Shown: positions 1 to 7,718, numbered from the stretch's first letter. The stretch: 26,526 nt of DNA from Pseudomonadota bacterium (GCA_023426225.1 JAFABD010000153.1:1-26526); one strand, 5' to 3'. A program made the numbers and translations. The notes: generated from the letters alone by a model not told the origin.

Positions 1-86
1 AGCCGCGGGCCGGGCTGCGCGTGCGGCCCCGCCCATTCGGGAAGCGCGGCGGAACTCTATACGGCGCAATGATGCGGCGCGCGCGG

Positions 87-470
87 TCATGCCATCGCCC
101 CCGGCGCGGGTGCGATCAGCGTGCGGATCGCCGCGGCCAGCGTGCCCGACAGCAGCGGCTTTTCGACCAGCGTCGCACCGGCGGCCTGCACGCGTTCGCG
201 CAGCGTCGGCGACGGGTTGCTGGTGATGACGATCGCGGGCGCGCGGGTGCCCCCGGCGCGCAAGCGGCGGAGCAGCGCCAGCCCGTCGATCCCCGGCAGC
301 CGCTGGTCGAACACCAGGCAGTCGCAGTCGGCGCCCGCCGTCCCCGCCGCCAGCATCGCCTCGGCGCTGGCAAAGGCGGCGACGTCGAACCCCTCGACCG
401 CCAGCGAAAAGACGATCGAGGATCGGACCGCAGGGTCGTCGTCCACCAGAAGGATGATTGCGCGGGGCAT
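87..470 (-). CDS. Single-domain response regulator (FixJ-type receiver)
   Basis: A 127-residue protein consisting only of a CheY-like receiver domain, with no output domain. The acidic pocket is Asp10-Asp11-Asp12, the phospho-acceptor is Asp55 in VFDQRLPG, the switch residue is Thr83 in VITS, and the conserved lysine is Lys104 in EKP. The start is supported by a GAGG ribosome site (475-478) 4 bp before the ATG. It lies 54 bp downstream of the alternative oxidase on the same strand, with a strong hairpin between them, so it may be a partly separated second gene of that unit. Because the fixLJ genes are divergent from this unit, an attractive inference is that FixL or a relative phosphorylates it and it acts as a phosphate sink or an adaptor. 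The family call is secure; partner and role are not. Confidence 0.85.
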   Translation of the reverse strand: MPRAIILLVDDDPAVRSSIVFSLAVEGFDVAAFASAEAMLAAGTAGADCDCLVFDQRLPGIDGLALLRRLRAGGTRAPAIVITSNPSPTLRERVQAAGATLVEKPLLSGTLAAAIRTLIAPAPGAMA

Positions 471-491
471 GGCACCTCTGCTTCGGAAAGG

Positions 492-515
492 GGCGGCGCC
501 GCGACGGGCGCCGCC
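492..515 (-). terminator. GC-rich hairpin between oxidase and response regulator genes
   Basis: A perfect 9-bp inverted repeat (GGCGGCGCC at 492-500 with GGCGCCGCC at 507-515) closes a 6-nt loop. Read leftward, it comes 9 bp after the oxidase stop codon and is followed by only a short CCTTTCC stretch. It could be a weak terminator or an mRNA stabilising stem that uncouples expression of the two genes. Confidence 0.4.
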
Positions 516-524
516 GGCCGGCGA

Positions 525-1214
525 TCAGGCGGCGCGTTTCCAGTTGGGCTCCAGCGCGACGTGCGGCGGGCACGGCGCCACTTCGCCCTGCGGCAGCCCG
601 GCGAGTTCGTTGGCAAAGCCGTGATTGACGTCGCGGTGATGCGCCTCGTCGGCGCGCACGACGAGCACCACGTCGCGCAGCGTCGCATCCTCGCCCAGTC
701 CCCAATAGCGGCGCGCGATCGCGGGCGCGGGCACATTGGCCGAACGGCCCTCGTCGATCTCGGCGAGATAATGGGTATAGCTGATCACCGCCTCTTCCTC
801 GAAATAGCCGACGACGCGGTGCGCGGTGCGCGGGCTGACGAGGTAGAGCGCGAAGAAGGCGAGGTAGAACACCCATTGCACGCCCAGGATCACCGCGCGT
901 TCGTACCAGGTGGGGCGGCACACCTCGATAAAGGTCATCAGGTGCATCCGCTCGTTTTCGGCCTCGTCCATCAGCGTGCGGATCCAGCCGCGGTCGTCGC
1001 ACATCCGGCGCAGGCAGCGCAGGTGCGTGATCGTCGCGCCGACCATGCCGGGAACGGCCGCCACGGTCTCCAGCACGACGGCGCGGTGGCCGTAACGCTT
1101 GGCGAAAAACGTGTCGGCGACCCAGCGCAGCGTCTTGGTGAAGCCATAGGCGATGCGGTCCGAAACCCCGTGCGGGCGGTGGTGGACGCCCGTTTGCATC
1201 CGATGAGGGATCAT
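525..1214 (-). CDS. aox: Alternative oxidase (cyanide-insensitive ubiquinol oxidase)
   Basis: A 229-residue di-iron quinol oxidase that passes electrons from ubiquinol to oxygen without proton pumping, as an interfacial inner-membrane protein. All four ligand motifs of the family are present: LET (Glu49), NERMHL (Glu88, His91), EEEA (within 139-142) and RADEAHHRDVNH (Glu190, His193). The hydrophobic stretch 107-127 fits the membrane-binding helices. I place the start at the ATG at 1214, because GGAGA at 1224-1228 sits 9 bp upstream; a start 27 bp further upstream at 1241 is possible but has no such support. The gene is divergent from fixL with an 83-bp gap. As a known property of the family, this enzyme resists cyanide and NO, which fits the NO reductase genes nearby. 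Identification is firm. Confidence 0.96.
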   Translation of the reverse strand: MIPHRMQTGVHHRPHGVSDRIAYGFTKTLRWVADTFFAKRYGHRAVVLETVAAVPGMVGATITHLRCLRRMCDDRGWIRTLMDEAENERMHLMTFIEVCRPTWYERAVILGVQWVFYLAFFALYLVSPRTAHRVVGYFEEEAVISYTHYLAEIDEGRSANVPAPAIARRYWGLGEDATLRDVVLVVRADEAHHRDVNHGFANELAGLPQGEVAPCPPHVALEPNWKRAA

Positions 1215-1243
1215 GTTGAAAATTCTCCGTCGCTGCGCCACTT

Positions 1244-1265
1244 GGCGGACTTGCTTCGTTCCGCC
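1244..1265. promoter_or_regulatory. Inverted repeat in the aox-fixL divergent gap
   Basis: GGCGGA at 1244-1249 is matched by TCCGCC at 1260-1265 across a 10-nt spacer, inside the 83-bp gap between two divergent start codons. Its position suits a shared operator, but the arms are short in a GC-rich genome and no known FixJ, FixK or FNR consensus is visible. Function is inference only. Confidence 0.25.
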
Positions 1266-1283
1266 GGAATCTAGGCTTCGCGC

Positions 1284-1289
1284 AGGAGG
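1284..1289 (+). promoter_or_regulatory. Ribosome-binding site that selects a TTG start for fixL
   Basis: A consensus AGGAGG lies 8 bp before the TTG at 1298. The first in-frame ATG (1334) has only a weak GGAAG about 5 bp upstream. The strong site therefore favours the TTG start, adding 12 residues to the kinase. Confidence 0.65.
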
Positions 1290-1297
1290 GCTGGAAC

Positions 1298-2857
1298 TTG
1301 GGTCTTCATCCTACGGCACGTACCGGAAGTGAGATGCCGGAAGGGCGCACGCTCGAACCGGCGCTGCGCGGGCGTGCGCGGCCGCTGCTCGTCGAACGGA
1401 TCGACGCGGCAACCGCGACGATCGTCGGGCTGGTGGTGGTCGGGCTGGGCTTTGCCGCGCGCATGGGGCTCGACGCGCTGCTCGAACGGCGGGCGACCTT
1501 CATCTTCTTCGTCCCCGGCGTGGTCGCGGGCGCGCTCGGCGGCTTCTGGCCCGCGCTGATCGTCACCGTCGCCGCGGCGCTCGCGGGCACGCTTGCCGAC
1601 ACGCTCACCGGCCAGGTGCTGTTCGGCGACTGGGTCGCGGTGACGGTGTTCCTGTTCATCGGCGCGGTCATCGCGGCGGGCGGGGCATGGCTGAAGCGCG
1701 TGCGCGTGCGCGCCGCCGCGAGCACGCGCGAGCTGGCGCAGCGCGAGGCGCACCTGACCTCGATCCTTCAGACGGTGCCCGATGCGATGATCGTCATCGA
1801 CGAGGCCGGGCTGATCCGCGATTTCAGCGACACCGCCGAGCGCCAGTTCGGCTGGACCGCCGAGGAAGTCACCGGGCGCAACGTCAGCATGCTGATGCCC
1901 TCGCCCTACCGCGAGGCGCATGACGGCTATCTCCAGCGCTATTATCGCACCGGCGAGCGGCGGATCATCGGCGTCGGGCGCGTCGTCGTGGGCGAACGCA
2001 AGGACGGCTCGACCTTTCCGATGGAGCTGGCGGTGGGCGAGATGCGGCTGCCCGAGGGACGCTTCTTCACCGGCTTCGTCCGCGACCTGACCGAGCGGCA
2101 AAAGACCGAGACGCGGTTGCAGGAGCTCCAGACCGAGCTTGTCCATGTCTCGCGGCTCACCGCGCTCGGCGAAATGGCGTCGGCGTTGGCGCACGAGCTC
2201 AACCAGCCGCTGAGCGCGATCGGCAATTATCTGATGGGCAGCAAGATGCTGCTCGAACGCGAGGTGGTGCCGCACGAAACGGTGGCCTCGGCGGTCGAGC
2301 TGGCGAGCAAGGAGGCGCTGCGCGCGGGCCAGATCATCCGGCGGCTGCGCGATTTCGTCTCGCGCGGCGAGACCGAACGCAGCGTGGAAAGCCTGCCCAA
2401 GCTGATCGAGGAGGCGAGCGCGCTCGCGCTCGTCGGCGCCAAGGAACACGGCATCCGCGTGCGCTTCGATCTCAGCCCGGAGGTCGATCTGGTGCTCGTC
2501 GACAAGGTCCAGGTCCAGCAGGTGCTGCTCAACCTGATCCGCAACGCGGTCGATGCGATGGGCGAATGGGACGGCCCGCGCGACCTCACCGTGCGCGTGA
2601 CGCCGCACCCCGACGAAATGGCGCTGGTGACGGTGGCCGATACCGGCCCCGGCATCCGTGCCGACGTCGCCGACCAGCTCTTCCAGCCCTTCGTCACGAC
2701 GAAGCGCACGGGAATGGGGGTGGGGCTTTCCATTTGCCGGACGATCGTGGAAGCACATGGCGGAAGAATCTGGGTAGAGCCGGCGGCCGGGGGCGGCGCG
2801 GTGTTCAACTTTACCGTGCCCAGCGTGGGCAGGGAGGATGTGTACGATGGCGGTTGA
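1298..2857 (+). CDS. fixL: Oxygen-sensing haem-PAS histidine kinase FixL
   Basis: A 519-residue membrane sensor kinase. Residues about 40-132 are hydrophobic helices, resembling the DUF4118-type membrane region of rhizobial FixL. A PAS domain covers about 150-265. It keeps the FixL haem pocket: His208 in EAHDGY aligns with the proximal haem ligand, Arg214 follows, and Arg228 in IIGVGR aligns with the arginine that contacts bound oxygen. The kinase core has the H-box (His299 in AHELNQPL), N-box NLIRNAVDAM, and glycine boxes DTGPGI and GMGVGLSI. As known for FixL, loss of oxygen from the haem activates autophosphorylation and transfer to FixJ. The gene begins with TTG behind a strong ribosome site and overlaps fixJ by 11 bp. 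What is seen argues for a true haem sensor and not a generic PAS kinase. Confidence 0.93.
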   Translation: MGLHPTARTGSEMPEGRTLEPALRGRARPLLVERIDAATATIVGLVVVGLGFAARMGLDALLERRATFIFFVPGVVAGALGGFWPALIVTVAAALAGTLADTLTGQVLFGDWVAVTVFLFIGAVIAAGGAWLKRVRVRAAASTRELAQREAHLTSILQTVPDAMIVIDEAGLIRDFSDTAERQFGWTAEEVTGRNVSMLMPSPYREAHDGYLQRYYRTGERRIIGVGRVVVGERKDGSTFPMELAVGEMRLPEGRFFTGFVRDLTERQKTETRLQELQTELVHVSRLTALGEMASALAHELNQPLSAIGNYLMGSKMLLEREVVPHETVASAVELASKEALRAGQIIRRLRDFVSRGETERSVESLPKLIEEASALALVGAKEHGIRVRFDLSPEVDLVLVDKVQVQQVLLNLIRNAVDAMGEWDGPRDLTVRVTPHPDEMALVTVADTGPGIRADVADQLFQPFVTTKRTGMGVGLSICRTIVEAHGGRIWVEPAAGGGAVFNFTVPSVGREDVYDGG

Positions 2858-3458
2858 GCAGGTGGTTCATGTGATCGACGACGACGACGGCGTGCGCGGG
2901 TCGCTCGCCTTCCTGCTCGAATGTTCGGGAATCGCCACGCGCACCTACGAATCGGCCGTCCATTTCCTGCGCGCCGTGCCCGACATGGTGCATGGCTGCA
3001 TCATCACCGATGTCCGCATGCCCGAAATGTCGGGGATGGAACTGCTCAACAAGCTCAAGGCGATGGGCGTGCCCGATCCGGTGATCGTCATCACCGGCCA
3101 TGCCGACGTGCCGATGGCGATCCAGGCGCTCCATGCCGGGGTGTCGGACTTCATCGAAAAGCCGTTCAGCGACGAGGCGATCCTGCTCGCGGTTCGCGCC
3201 GCGCTCGCCAAGCAGCAGGACCGCGACCAGATCGCGGTCGAACGCGACCAGATCGTCGCGCGGATCGCAACGCTGTCGGGCCGCGAACGCGAGGTGATGG
3301 AGGGGCTGATCGAGGGCAAGGCGAACAAGGTGATCGCCTATGATCTCGACATCAGCGCGCGGACGGTCGAGGTCTATCGCGCCAATGTGATGACCAAGCT
3401 CGGCGCGCGCACGCTCTCCGAACTCGTCCGCATGGTGATGATCGCCCGCCTCGCCTGA
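2847..3458 (+). CDS. fixJ: Response regulator FixJ (receiver plus LuxR-type DNA-binding domain)
   Basis: A 203-residue transcription regulator. The receiver domain (about 1-120) has the acidic cluster Asp11-14, phospho-acceptor Asp55 in ITDVRMPEMSG, Thr83 and Lys105. The C-terminal part (about 140-203) is a LuxR/FixJ helix-turn-helix domain with LSGREREVMEGLIEGKANKV and the recognition helix around SARTVEVYRANVM. I chose the ATG at 2847 because an AGGGAGG site ends 9 bp upstream; an in-frame ATG at 2838 abuts that site. Overlap with the fixL stop suggests translational coupling. Targets are not visible here. In rhizobia FixJ activates fixK, which is not in this window; the divergent aox and the nearby norB-nnrS unit are candidate targets by position only. 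Confidence 0.93.
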   Translation: MAVEQVVHVIDDDDGVRGSLAFLLECSGIATRTYESAVHFLRAVPDMVHGCIITDVRMPEMSGMELLNKLKAMGVPDPVIVITGHADVPMAIQALHAGVSDFIEKPFSDEAILLAVRAALAKQQDRDQIAVERDQIVARIATLSGREREVMEGLIEGKANKVIAYDLDISARTVEVYRANVMTKLGARTLSELVRMVMIARLA

Positions 3459-3488
3459 ACTTGCCGGCCGCCGGCTTCGGCTCGGCCC

Positions 3489-4160
3489 TCAGTCCTTCCG
3501 GCCGCCCCATTTGGCGGCGATCCACGCGCGGAAGCGCGCGCGGGGGTCGCGGGGGAGGTCGTCGTCCTCGTCGGCATCGTCGGCCTTGGCCGCCCGGACG
3601 GCGGTGACTTCGGGAACCCAGCGGCGGATCGCCTGCTCGATCCCGCGCTTGAGCGTGATCGCGCCCGACGGGCAGCCGCCGCACGCGCCTTCCATCCGCA
3701 CCCACGCGGTGCCGTCCTCGGGATCGAAGCGGACGAGCACTGCCTCGCCGCCGTCGGCGGCGAGCAGCGGGCGGACCCAGCGGTCGAGCACCTGCTCGAT
3801 CTGCGCCTCGATCTCGCCCCTTTCATGCTGCGGTGCAGTCGACAAAAGGGGGTCCGTCATCGGCGTCTCGCCAACGGCGGCTTTTTCGCCCGCATCGGCA
3901 AGGATCAGCGCGACTTTTGCGCGGATCGGGGCCCATTCGTCCTTCGAACTGCGCCGTATGACCGTCAAGAAATCGCGCGCGATCATCACGCGGACGAGCC
4001 CGGGCACGTCCAGCAGCGCCGCCGCAAGCGGGTCGGCGACCCGCGTTCCGGCCAGAAAACTGCGCGGCGCGCCGGGCGCGCCGACCCCCGGCGCCCGCAC
4101 GCGCAGCGCGTCGGGGTTGGGCGTGGATTCGAATTCGATCGGGGTCATGCCGGCGCTCAT
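3489..4160 (-). CDS. Nfu-type iron-sulfur cluster scaffold/carrier protein
   Basis: A 223-residue cytoplasmic protein with two domains: an N-terminal Nfu_N domain (about 5-95, opening IEFESTPNPDALR) and a C-terminal NifU-type domain (about 115-190) with the cluster-binding pair Cys160-x-x-Cys163 in GACGGCPSGAITLKRGIE. The tail after about residue 190 is Asp-rich then basic. Such proteins assemble or deliver 4Fe-4S clusters. The start at 4160 (MSAGMTP) is chosen because its ATG overlaps the nnrS stop by 4 bp (ATGA), which indicates translational coupling; ATG at 4148 is an alternative. Co-expression with NO-handling genes suggests repair or resupply of Fe-S clusters damaged by NO, which is inference. 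It ends 30 bp from the convergent fixJ stop. Confidence 0.92.
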   Translation of the reverse strand: MSAGMTPIEFESTPNPDALRVRAPGVGAPGAPRSFLAGTRVADPLAAALLDVPGLVRVMIARDFLTVIRRSSKDEWAPIRAKVALILADAGEKAAVGETPMTDPLLSTAPQHERGEIEAQIEQVLDRWVRPLLAADGGEAVLVRFDPEDGTAWVRMEGACGGCPSGAITLKRGIEQAIRRWVPEVTAVRAAKADDADEDDDLPRDPRARFRAWIAAKWGGRKD

Positions 4161-5356
4161 GGCCGACCATCGGGCCGCGGTCCAACCAGCATTTTCGCGT
4201 AAAGCACGGCAAACAGCAGGAAAGCACCGCCCCACAACAGCCCCGCGACCGCGATCGTGGTGCCATAGTCAAGGGGCAGCGCAGGCGCAAAGACGCGCAC
4301 CAGCGCCCCCAGCGTGACCAGCGCATAGATCGCCCGGGTGCCGCGGTCGGCGGTCAGCGTCCGCCCGGTATGCCCGCGCGTCGCACGCGTCATCACCGCC
4401 AGCGTCATCGACGCCATCGCCCCCGCCGCCAGCGCATGGAACGCCGCCGACGCCGGAATGCACCAGACAAAGCTGCTCCCGCCGAGCAGCAGCAGGCCCA
4501 GCGGCAACCACGCGTAGGACAGGTGAAGAATGAACACGAGCGGCTCGGCCAGCGTCCGGTGCCCGCGCCAGCGCGCCAGCCGCACCGCCTGGAGGAGGCC
4601 GGCTGCCACCAGCAGCGCCCCTGCGGCCGCCGAGCCCGGGGCGGCGACCCAGACGGCAAGCGCCAGCGCGGTCGCCACCAGCGTCGCGATGTCGAACCGG
4701 CCGGGCTGTTCGGGCAGCCCCGTTTGCACGCCCTGCCGGCCGAGCCAGTTGCGCGTGAACGAAGGGATGATCCGGCCGCCGATCAGCGCGACGAGCAGCA
4801 GCACGACCGCCGCCCCCAGCCGCCAGCCATGACCGGCGGGCGCGGTGAGCCCGAGCGCCTCGGCCTGGTCGATCGCGCTGGCGGTGGTGAACAGCGCCAT
4901 CGCGATCACGATCGGCACGTTGCGGTTCTTCGCCGCGATCACCTCGCGCGCCGCGAGGATGGTCATGGTGGCGAGGAAACCGATGTCGAGCAGCGCCGGC
5001 ACGATCGGCCCGGTCAGCGCCGAGAACAGCACCGCCCCGCGCGCGAACAGCCATAGTCCGGCGAGCAGCGCGAGGCGCGTCCCCGAAACGGGCAGGCGCC
5101 CGGTCCAGTTGGGGATGGCGGTAAGGAGGAAACCTGCGACGATCGCTCCCAGATAGCCGAACAGCATCTCGTGCCGGTGCCAGGCGAGCAGATCCATTGC
5201 GGTCGGCAGGGTGACGTGGCCGCCCAGCGCCAGCACCCACAGGGCGACGACAAGCACCGCCCACAGCGCGCCGCCGAAGAAAAATGGACGAAAGCCGCCG
5301 CGCAGCAATGGCGGCAGCCGCATCAGGCGTTGGTGGCGTTCGCTTTCGGGGTGCAT
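4157..5356 (-). CDS. nnrS: NnrS family haem/copper membrane protein
   Basis: A roughly 399-residue polytopic membrane protein with about 12 hydrophobic segments. The N-terminal signature matches NnrS: LLRGGFRPFFFGGALWA, then WHRHEMLFGYLGAIVAGFLLTAIPNWTGR-type sequence (about 60-90), and later histidine-containing segments including FHALAAGAMASMTLAVMTRATRGHTGR (about 305-335). NnrS proteins bind haem and copper and relieve NO stress, and are usually controlled with NO reductase genes, as here. The ATG at 5356 has a GGGA 9 bp upstream; a TTG at 5371 would add five residues but lacks a ribosome site. It follows norB with an 82-bp gap that contains a hairpin, and overlaps the Fe-S gene downstream. 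Family identity is firm, the exact start is less so. Confidence 0.92.
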   Translation of the reverse strand: MHPESERHQRLMRLPPLLRGGFRPFFFGGALWAVLVVALWVLALGGHVTLPTAMDLLAWHRHEMLFGYLGAIVAGFLLTAIPNWTGRLPVSGTRLALLAGLWLFARGAVLFSALTGPIVPALLDIGFLATMTILAAREVIAAKNRNVPIVIAMALFTTASAIDQAEALGLTAPAGHGWRLGAAVVLLLVALIGGRIIPSFTRNWLGRQGVQTGLPEQPGRFDIATLVATALALAVWVAAPGSAAAGALLVAAGLLQAVRLARWRGHRTLAEPLVFILHLSYAWLPLGLLLLGGSSFVWCIPASAAFHALAAGAMASMTLAVMTRATRGHTGRTLTADRGTRAIYALVTLGALVRVFAPALPLDYGTTIAVAGLLWGGAFLLFAVLYAKMLVGPRPDGRP

Positions 5357-5378
5357 TTCGAAAAGTCCCAATGGTCGC

Positions 5379-5428
5379 GAAAAGAAAGGGGTCCGGGGCC
5401 GCCCGCACGCCGTGGCGCGGGCGACCCC
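5379..5428 (-). terminator. Possible attenuator/terminator between norB and nnrS
   Basis: GGGGCCGCCCGC (5395-5406) pairs with GCGGGCGACCCC (5417-5428) over 12 positions with one mismatch around a 10-nt loop. Read leftward, the stem is followed after a few bases by CTTTCTTTT (5379-5387). This looks like a rho-independent terminator placed 10 bp after the norB stop, which would reduce read-through into nnrS and the Fe-S gene. The gap between stem and T-rich stretch makes it imperfect. Confidence 0.45.
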
Positions 5429-5438
5429 GGCCGCGGCG

Positions 5439-7718
5439 TCACTCGGCGGGGGCGAGGACGGGCCGCGGATAGCGAGCGGTGCGGGTGCGGCGACCGCCGA
5501 CGAGCAGTCGGGTGACGAACAGCGCCAGCAGCACCGCGCCGATGCCGAAAACGATGTCGCCGGGCACGCGCATCCACACCAGCGTCTCCATCACCGGGCT
5601 GTGCACCACGGCGGGCGAGCGGGCGTACCAGAAGCCGTGCGTGACGCTCTGATAGGCCTGGTAGAGCCCGGAGGGGACGAGGCTGAGGAACACCATCATG
5701 GCGAGCCCCAGGTTGAGCGCCCAGAAGGTCGGCTTGAGCAGCGCGTCCGACCAGGCGGCCTCGCGGAAGCCGGTGCGCAGGCAGAACAGCATCAGACCGA
5801 TGCCGAGCATGCCATAGACCCCGAACAGCGCGGCGTGGCCGTGGCTGGGCGTCATGTTGAGACCCTGGATGTAGTAGAGCGAGATCGGCGGGTTGATCGA
5901 GAAGCCCAGGATGCCCGCGCCCACCAGGTTCCAGAACGACACCGCGACGAAGAACAGGATCGGCCATTTGTAGGTCTGAACCCACGGCGCCGCCTTGGTC
6001 ATGCGATAGTTGTGGAGCGCCTCCACCCCCAGCAGCGCCAGCGGCACCACTTCGAGCGCGGAGAACATGGCGCCCCAGGCGATGATCGGCGTGGTCGTGC
6101 CGGCGAAATAGAGGTGGTGGAGCGTCCCCAGGATGCCGCCGGTCAGGAACACTGCGGTCGAAAAGACCACCGCCGTGTTCGCCGCACGGGCGCGCACCAG
6201 TCCGAGCCCTGCGAAAATGAGCGCGATCACGGCGGTCGCGAACACCTCGAAGAAGCCTTCGACCCACAGATGGACGACCCACCAGCGGAAATACTCGATC
6301 AGCGACAACGGGCTATGCCGACCCCAGGTGAGCGCCGCGCCGAAGAACAGCCCGATGCAGATCGTCGAAACGAACACCATGCCGATCAGGCCGCGACTTT
6401 CCGACGGCGTCTTGAGCGCGGGCCACAGCGCACGCCCCACCAGCGTCAGCCAGATCATCAGCCCTGCGAAGAGCAGGATCGCCCAGAAACGGCCGAGATC
6501 GACGAACTCATAGCCCATATGGCCGAACCAGAAGTTCGTGCCATGGCCGAGCTTTTGCTGAATGCCCATCCATTCGCCCGCGAACGAGCCGATCACGACG
6601 ACGAGCAGCGCCACCCACAGCAGGTTGACGCCGAGCCGCTGGAAGCGCGGTTCGTGGCCCGACAGCATCGGTGCGACGTAAAGCCCGGTCGCCAGCCACG
6701 CCGTCGCGATCCAGAAGATGCCGAGCTGGGTGTGCCAGGTGCGGGTGAGCGCGTAGGGAATGATGTCGGAAATGGCGATGCCATAGAAATCCTGGCCTTC
6801 GACCGCATAGTGCGCCGTGATCGCGCCCAGCAGTACCTGCGTCAGGAACAGACCGATCACGGTGACGAAATACTTGGTCGTCGCCTTCATCGAAGGGGTC
6901 GGCTTCATCGCGAACAGCGGGTCGGCCGCCGGCGCGGCGACATGCGCTTCCTCGCCCTGACGCGCCTGATACCAGGTGAGCCAGCCCACCCCCGCGATCA
7001 GGAACAGGACGCTGGCGATCGACCAGATGCCCAGCGCCGCGGACGGCGTGTTGCCGACAAGCGGATCGTGCGGCCAGTTGTTGGTATAGCTGATCGTCTC
7101 GCCCGGACGGTTGGTGACGCTGGTCCAGGCGGTCCAGAAGAAGAAGGCGCCCAGATCCGAACGATCCTGCGCGTTGGTCAGCGAGCGTTCGGGAATCGCA
7201 TATTGCGTGCGCAGCTTGCGCAGCGCCGGATCGCTGCTGAACAGCCGGGCATAGTGATCGGCCACCTGCGCGATCGCCGCGGCGCGCTCGGGCGACACGG
7301 TAATGGCGCCCGTTGCCGGGTCATAGCGGTTGGTGCGCAGTTCGTCGCGCAGCCGCGCCGTCAGTGCCGCCTGGCGTTCGGCGTCGAGCGCCGCAAAGGG
7401 CTTGCCGGCGTCATGCCGAGCCCAGATGTCGAGCAACGCCATCGATTCGCGATGCAGCCAGTCGGCGCCCCAATCGGGCGCGACATAGCCGCCATGGCCC
7501 CAGACGGAGCCCAATTCCATCCCGCCCAGCGCCTGCCAGGCTTCGCGCCCGGATTCGATCTGGGCGCGCGTATAGACGGTCTGGCCGTTCGTGGTCACGA
7601 CCGTTTCGGGCACCGGCGGTGCCTTCACATAGATTTCCCGGCCGATCAGGCCGAGGGCCGCGAATGAGAGCAGGAATATCGCTCCCAGCCACAGCCACAG
7701 CTTTTTGGAGTGGATCAT
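5439..7718 (-). CDS. norB: Quinol-dependent nitric oxide reductase (qNOR)
   Basis: A 759-residue single-subunit qNOR, which reduces NO to nitrous oxide with electrons from membrane quinol. The first membrane helix (about 7-28) is followed by a large periplasmic NorC-like region without a c-type haem motif (about 30-215), then about 12 helices of the haem-copper-oxidase fold. Metal ligands are visible: His329 in WHTQLGIFW, His483 in HLWVEGFFEVF with the conserved Glu487 and Glu491, His534 and His535 in HHLYFAG, and His626 and His628 in SHGHAALFG. A GGGGG run lies 7 bp before the ATG. It starts 155 bp downstream of the autotransporter gene, and I found no clear FNR/NnrR palindrome there. With no nitrite reductase nearby, detoxification is as likely as respiration. 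Confidence 0.96.
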   Translation of the reverse strand: MIHSKKLWLWLGAIFLLSFAALGLIGREIYVKAPPVPETVVTTNGQTVYTRAQIESGREAWQALGGMELGSVWGHGGYVAPDWGADWLHRESMALLDIWARHDAGKPFAALDAERQAALTARLRDELRTNRYDPATGAITVSPERAAAIAQVADHYARLFSSDPALRKLRTQYAIPERSLTNAQDRSDLGAFFFWTAWTSVTNRPGETISYTNNWPHDPLVGNTPSAALGIWSIASVLFLIAGVGWLTWYQARQGEEAHVAAPAADPLFAMKPTPSMKATTKYFVTVIGLFLTQVLLGAITAHYAVEGQDFYGIAISDIIPYALTRTWHTQLGIFWIATAWLATGLYVAPMLSGHEPRFQRLGVNLLWVALLVVVIGSFAGEWMGIQQKLGHGTNFWFGHMGYEFVDLGRFWAILLFAGLMIWLTLVGRALWPALKTPSESRGLIGMVFVSTICIGLFFGAALTWGRHSPLSLIEYFRWWVVHLWVEGFFEVFATAVIALIFAGLGLVRARAANTAVVFSTAVFLTGGILGTLHHLYFAGTTTPIIAWGAMFSALEVVPLALLGVEALHNYRMTKAAPWVQTYKWPILFFVAVSFWNLVGAGILGFSINPPISLYYIQGLNMTPSHGHAALFGVYGMLGIGLMLFCLRTGFREAAWSDALLKPTFWALNLGLAMMVFLSLVPSGLYQAYQSVTHGFWYARSPAVVHSPVMETLVWMRVPGDIVFGIGAVLLALFVTRLLVGGRRTRTARYPRPVLAPAE

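Noticed and set aside
1..86. Left-edge sequence checked for the end of another gene
   Set aside because: Too short and without a frame that looks like a protein end; nothing can be supported.
1271..2758. Leftward 495-codon frame opposite fixL
   Set aside because: Arg/His/Asp-rich shadow frame; fixL has all kinase and haem-PAS motifs.
3463..3475. GCCGG-CCG-CCGGC hairpin between the convergent fixJ and Nfu gene ends
   Set aside because: Only 5 bp with a 3-nt loop and no T-run in either direction; common by chance in this base composition.
5211..7667. Rightward 818-codon frame opposite norB
   Set aside because: Low-complexity Arg/Glu/His/Gln composition with no domain; it mirrors norB, whose metal ligands are all present on the other strand.
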